A DNA stretch of 25,790 bases from Actinomycetes bacterium (GTDB lineage Bacteria; Actinomycetota; Actinomycetes; Propionibacteriales; Propionibacteriaceae): NCBI GenBank assembly GCA_029778515.1, contig JAKOQD010000333.1, forward strand, positions 1 to 25,790, in the 5' to 3' direction. Below the pieces are notes generated by a model, which was not told where the DNA came from, did no database searches, and saw nothing but the letters and a program-made list of their open reading frames with translations. A program made the position numbers and the translations under genes. Shown in pieces: positions 24,204 to 25,790 of the stretch; the first letter of the stretch is position 1, and the number at the start of each line of letters is the position of its first letter.

Positions 24204-24510
24204 TGAACTCGGCCTTCAGGCCGGCCACCTGGTGCCGGCCCAGCCCCCGGATGCGTCGGTTCGGGGCGATGTCGAGGCGCTCCATCACGACCGCGGCGCG
24301 CTTCTCCCCCACCCGCGGCAGCGCCTTCAGCAGGTCGACGACCTTCACGTGCGCCAGAACGTCGTCCTCGGCAGCGGTCTCCAGCGCCTGGCTCAGCGTC
24401 AGAATGCCAGAACGCACCTTGGTCTTGAGTTCTGCGCGGCGACGCCGTGCTTCCGTGGCCGCGGCGCGGGCGGCCTCGAGTTGCTCTGTAGTGAGCTGAG
24501 GAATTGTCAC
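24193..24510 (-). CDS. mihF: Actinobacterial integration host factor (mIHF)
   Basis: mIHF is a small nucleoid-associated protein that binds and bends DNA through a helix-two-turn-helix module. The 105-residue product has a long basic N-terminal helix (EAARAAATEARRRRAELKTKV) followed by the conserved core LLKALPRVGEKRAAVVMERL and RRIRGLGRHQVAGL, the diagnostic H2TH signature. The start is GTG at 24508-24510 with a GAAGG ribosome-binding site. It heads the mihF-gmk-rpoZ-coaBC-metK run, with a 112-bp gap to pyrF that carries a -10-like TAGGTT and a palindrome. It is not the alpha/beta IHF of proteobacteria. Confidence 0.95.
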   Translation of the reverse strand: MTIPQLTTEQLEAARAAATEARRRRAELKTKVRSGILTLSQALETAAEDDVLAHVKVVDLLKALPRVGEKRAAVVMERLDIAPNRRIRGLGRHQVAGLKAEFSDR

Positions 24511-24544
24511 AGGATTGCCTTCGAGTAACAGGTGGTCGGTCTAC

Positions 24545-24558
24545 GTTGTGTCCACAAC
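24545..24558. promoter_or_regulatory. Palindrome upstream of mihF (GTTGTG-TC-CACAAC)
   Basis: Six-bp arms GTTGTG (24545-24550) and CACAAC (24553-24558) flank TC. On the minus strand the palindrome overlaps the last bases of the possible -10 and the expected transcription start, the usual place for a repressor operator. The binding factor is unknown; mIHF autoregulation is one possibility. Confidence 0.35.
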
Positions 24559-24561
24559 CTA
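24556..24561 (-). promoter_or_regulatory. Possible mihF-operon -10 element (TAGGTT)
   Basis: This TANNNT hexamer in the pyrF-mihF gap would start a transcript about 38 nt upstream of the mihF GTG, with the GAAGG ribosome-binding site in the leader. No good -35 is visible. Unlike five other heads in the window it is not leaderless. Confidence 0.3.
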
Positions 24562-24622
24562 TCGGTACCGACGCCCGTGCGCACCGCGAACGGAAAGGTT
24601 TCCACAAGGACTTCCGGCGACC

Positions 24623-25438
24623 TCAGCGCACCGCTTGGCTGAGCAGCGCGCTGACCTTGGCACGCATGGCGGACGCGTCCGGCCCTGCCGAGATCACGCC
24701 GCGACTCACGCTCGGCAGCACCTGGTCCACCGCTTCACCGAAGAGGTCGGGGAGGTCCTCCAGCCGTCCACCCTGTACGCCGATGCCCGGAACCAGGATC
24801 GACCCGTTGAATTCCTCCAGATCGCAGCCCAGCGAGTCATGGGTGCCGCCCACCACCAGGCCGATCGCCTTCTGCCTGGACGCGTGGTTGACCTCGGTGG
24901 CGGCGTCGATGATCGACTGCACGACGGACGCGTCCTGGGTGAGCGCAAGCTGCACCTGCGCCCCCTCCGGGTTGGAGGTGCGGGCCAGTACGTACACGCC
25001 GCGCTCGTAGCGATGCGCCCGCTCGATGGCCGGCGCAAGCGAGCCGAAGCCCAGGTAGGGCGAGACCGTGATCGCGTCCGCGGCCAGCGGCGAGCCCTCG
25101 GTGAGGTAGGCGTCGGCGTAGGCCTCCATGGTGGAGCCGATGTCGCCGCGCTTGACGTCCAGGATGCTTAGCGCCCCGGTGGCCCTGATGTCGGCCAGCA
25201 CCCGCTCAAGGGCGGCGATGCCGGCCGAGCCATAGGCCTCGAAGAAGGCCGATTGCGGCTTGAACACCGCGACCAGATCGCCGAGGGCCTCCACGACCGT
25301 GCGGGCGCAGCGTTCCGCGCCGGCAGCGCTTACCTCCAGGTCCCACGCCTTCAGCAGCGAAACGTGCGGATCCACCCCGACACAGAGCGCGCCGCGCTCG
25401 GCGACCACTTCACGAAGCCTGCGCCAGTAGGTGCTCAC
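24623..25438 (-). CDS. pyrF: Orotidine 5'-phosphate decarboxylase, mycobacterial type
   Basis: PyrF decarboxylates OMP to UMP, the last step of de novo pyrimidine synthesis. The 271-residue length and motifs place it in the longer mycobacterial-type (PyrF type 2) family: GVDPH near the N-terminus, KPQSAFFEAYG, the catalytic DVKRGDIGST at 94-103 with Lys96, and VPGIGVQGG of the phosphate-binding loop. The GTG at 25436-25438 shares one base with the pyrD TAG (TAGTG), so it is coupled to pyrD. A transcript end is expected in the 112-bp gap before mihF, though no clear terminator is seen there. Confidence 0.96.
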   Translation of the reverse strand: MSTYWRRLREVVAERGALCVGVDPHVSLLKAWDLEVSAAGAERCARTVVEALGDLVAVFKPQSAFFEAYGSAGIAALERVLADIRATGALSILDVKRGDIGSTMEAYADAYLTEGSPLAADAITVSPYLGFGSLAPAIERAHRYERGVYVLARTSNPEGAQVQLALTQDASVVQSIIDAATEVNHASRQKAIGLVVGGTHDSLGCDLEEFNGSILVPGIGVQGGRLEDLPDLFGEAVDQVLPSVSRGVISAGPDASAMRAKVSALLSQAVR

Positions 25439-25790
25439 TATCGGTGCCTTTCGACGTCGAGGGCGTTGATCGCTGCGGCCAGACCCGGCCCGCGGTAGAT
25501 GAAGCCAGTATAAAGCTGGACGAGTTGGGCCCCGGCGTCGAACATGGCCATCGCGTCGCCCGGTGTCATGATGCCGCCGACCCCGATCACCGGCAGTTCG
25601 GTGTGCCGGGTCAGGTAGGCCACGACCTCGCGCGCGCGGACGGTGAGCGGGCTACCGGACAGCCCCCCGGCCTGGTCGGCCAGGTGCTGGTCGGCCGACG
25701 CCAGACCGTCCCTTGCCAGCGTCGTGTTTGTCGCGATCAGGCCGGCCACGCCCGCGTCCTGCGCAGTGGCGAGGACTTCGTCCAGCTGGC
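25438..25790 (-). CDS. pyrD: Dihydroorotate dehydrogenase (class 2), C-terminal part
   Basis: Only the last 116 or so residues are in the window; the frame is open to the edge ([22 protein letters not shown]). The fragment carries the substrate-contact [12 protein letters not shown] segment, [39 protein letters not shown] and FIYRGPGL, all class 2 (quinone-dependent, membrane-associated) PyrD features. The enzyme oxidises dihydroorotate to orotate. Its TAG overlaps the pyrF start by one base, so pyrD and pyrF form a pyrimidine operon. Confidence 0.95.
   Translation of the reverse strand, partial: QLDEVLATAQDAGVAGLIATNTTLARDGLASADQHLADQAGGLSGSPLTVRAREVVAYLTRHTELPVIGVGGIMTPGDAMAMFDAGAQLVQLYTGFIYRGPGLAAAINALDVERHR

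Noticed and set aside
24541..24610. Pair of DnaA boxes or a secondary origin
   Set aside because: The two TCCACAA motifs each differ from a full DnaA box and there is no AT-rich region or origin-type gene nearby; kept only as a possible operator.

Overview
The window is a high-GC (about two-thirds G+C by eye) stretch of an actinobacterial chromosome. The evidence is a Pup/Dop/ARC pupylation locus, an mIHF-type integration host factor, a mycobacterial-type PyrF, a helicase-degenerate PriA and leaderless promoters of the TANNNT type. Protein flavour (for example omega with [13 protein letters not shown] segments, trmI-arc-dop-pup order, divergent PAC2/metH) suggests Propionibacteriaceae or a close relative. 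That placement is inference, not a database result. Almost everything is housekeeping. No phage, IS element, CRISPR array, tRNA or rRNA was seen.

Layout. (1) 1-920: a poorly understood left edge with an unrecognised ORF and a CoA-binding-protein gene that has lost its 5' end, then a convergent gap with two REP-like hairpins. (2) 921-13408, minus strand, transcribed right to left: metH, an orphan SBP_bac_5 lipoprotein, trmI, arc/mpa, dop, pup, tyrA, cmk and der. From metH to tyrA the genes overlap or nearly touch (11, 8, 8 and 4 nt overlaps, a 33 nt gap, a 4 nt overlap), so this looks like one long operon that fuses methionine synthesis, tRNA modification, pupylation and tyrosine synthesis. 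A 264-bp repeat-rich gap separates cmk from der. (3) 13447-14286, plus strand: a PAC2-family gene fired divergently from metH out of a 38-bp gap. (4) 14424-20291, minus: rpe, rsmB, fmt, a carbon-nitrogen hydrolase and priA, with three leaderless starts. (5) 20478-20831, plus: a small VOC/glyoxalase-like protein. (6) 20852-24510, minus: metK, coaBC, rpoZ, gmk and mihF (transcribed mihF to metK), a compact operon. (7) 24623-25790, minus: pyrF and the 3' end of pyrD.

How it fits together. MetH and MetK bracket the methyl cycle, and TrmI and RsmB consume SAM for RNA methylation. Pup ends in KGGQ and so needs Dop deamidation before ligation. Pup substrates would be handled by ARC, but the 20S genes prcB/prcA and the ligase pafA do not follow pup here, and ARC lacks the C-terminal GQYL-type tail used to dock on the 20S core. 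The locus therefore reads as a proteasome-independent pupylation system, or one whose core lies elsewhere.

The main non-genic signals are as follows. Five operon heads have a -10-like TANNNT exactly 7 nt before the start codon. A palindrome carries back-to-back -10 elements between metH and the PAC2 gene. A REP-like hairpin family sits mainly in convergent gaps. A second repeat family occurs both in the der-cmk gap and, in frame, inside the arc coding sequence.
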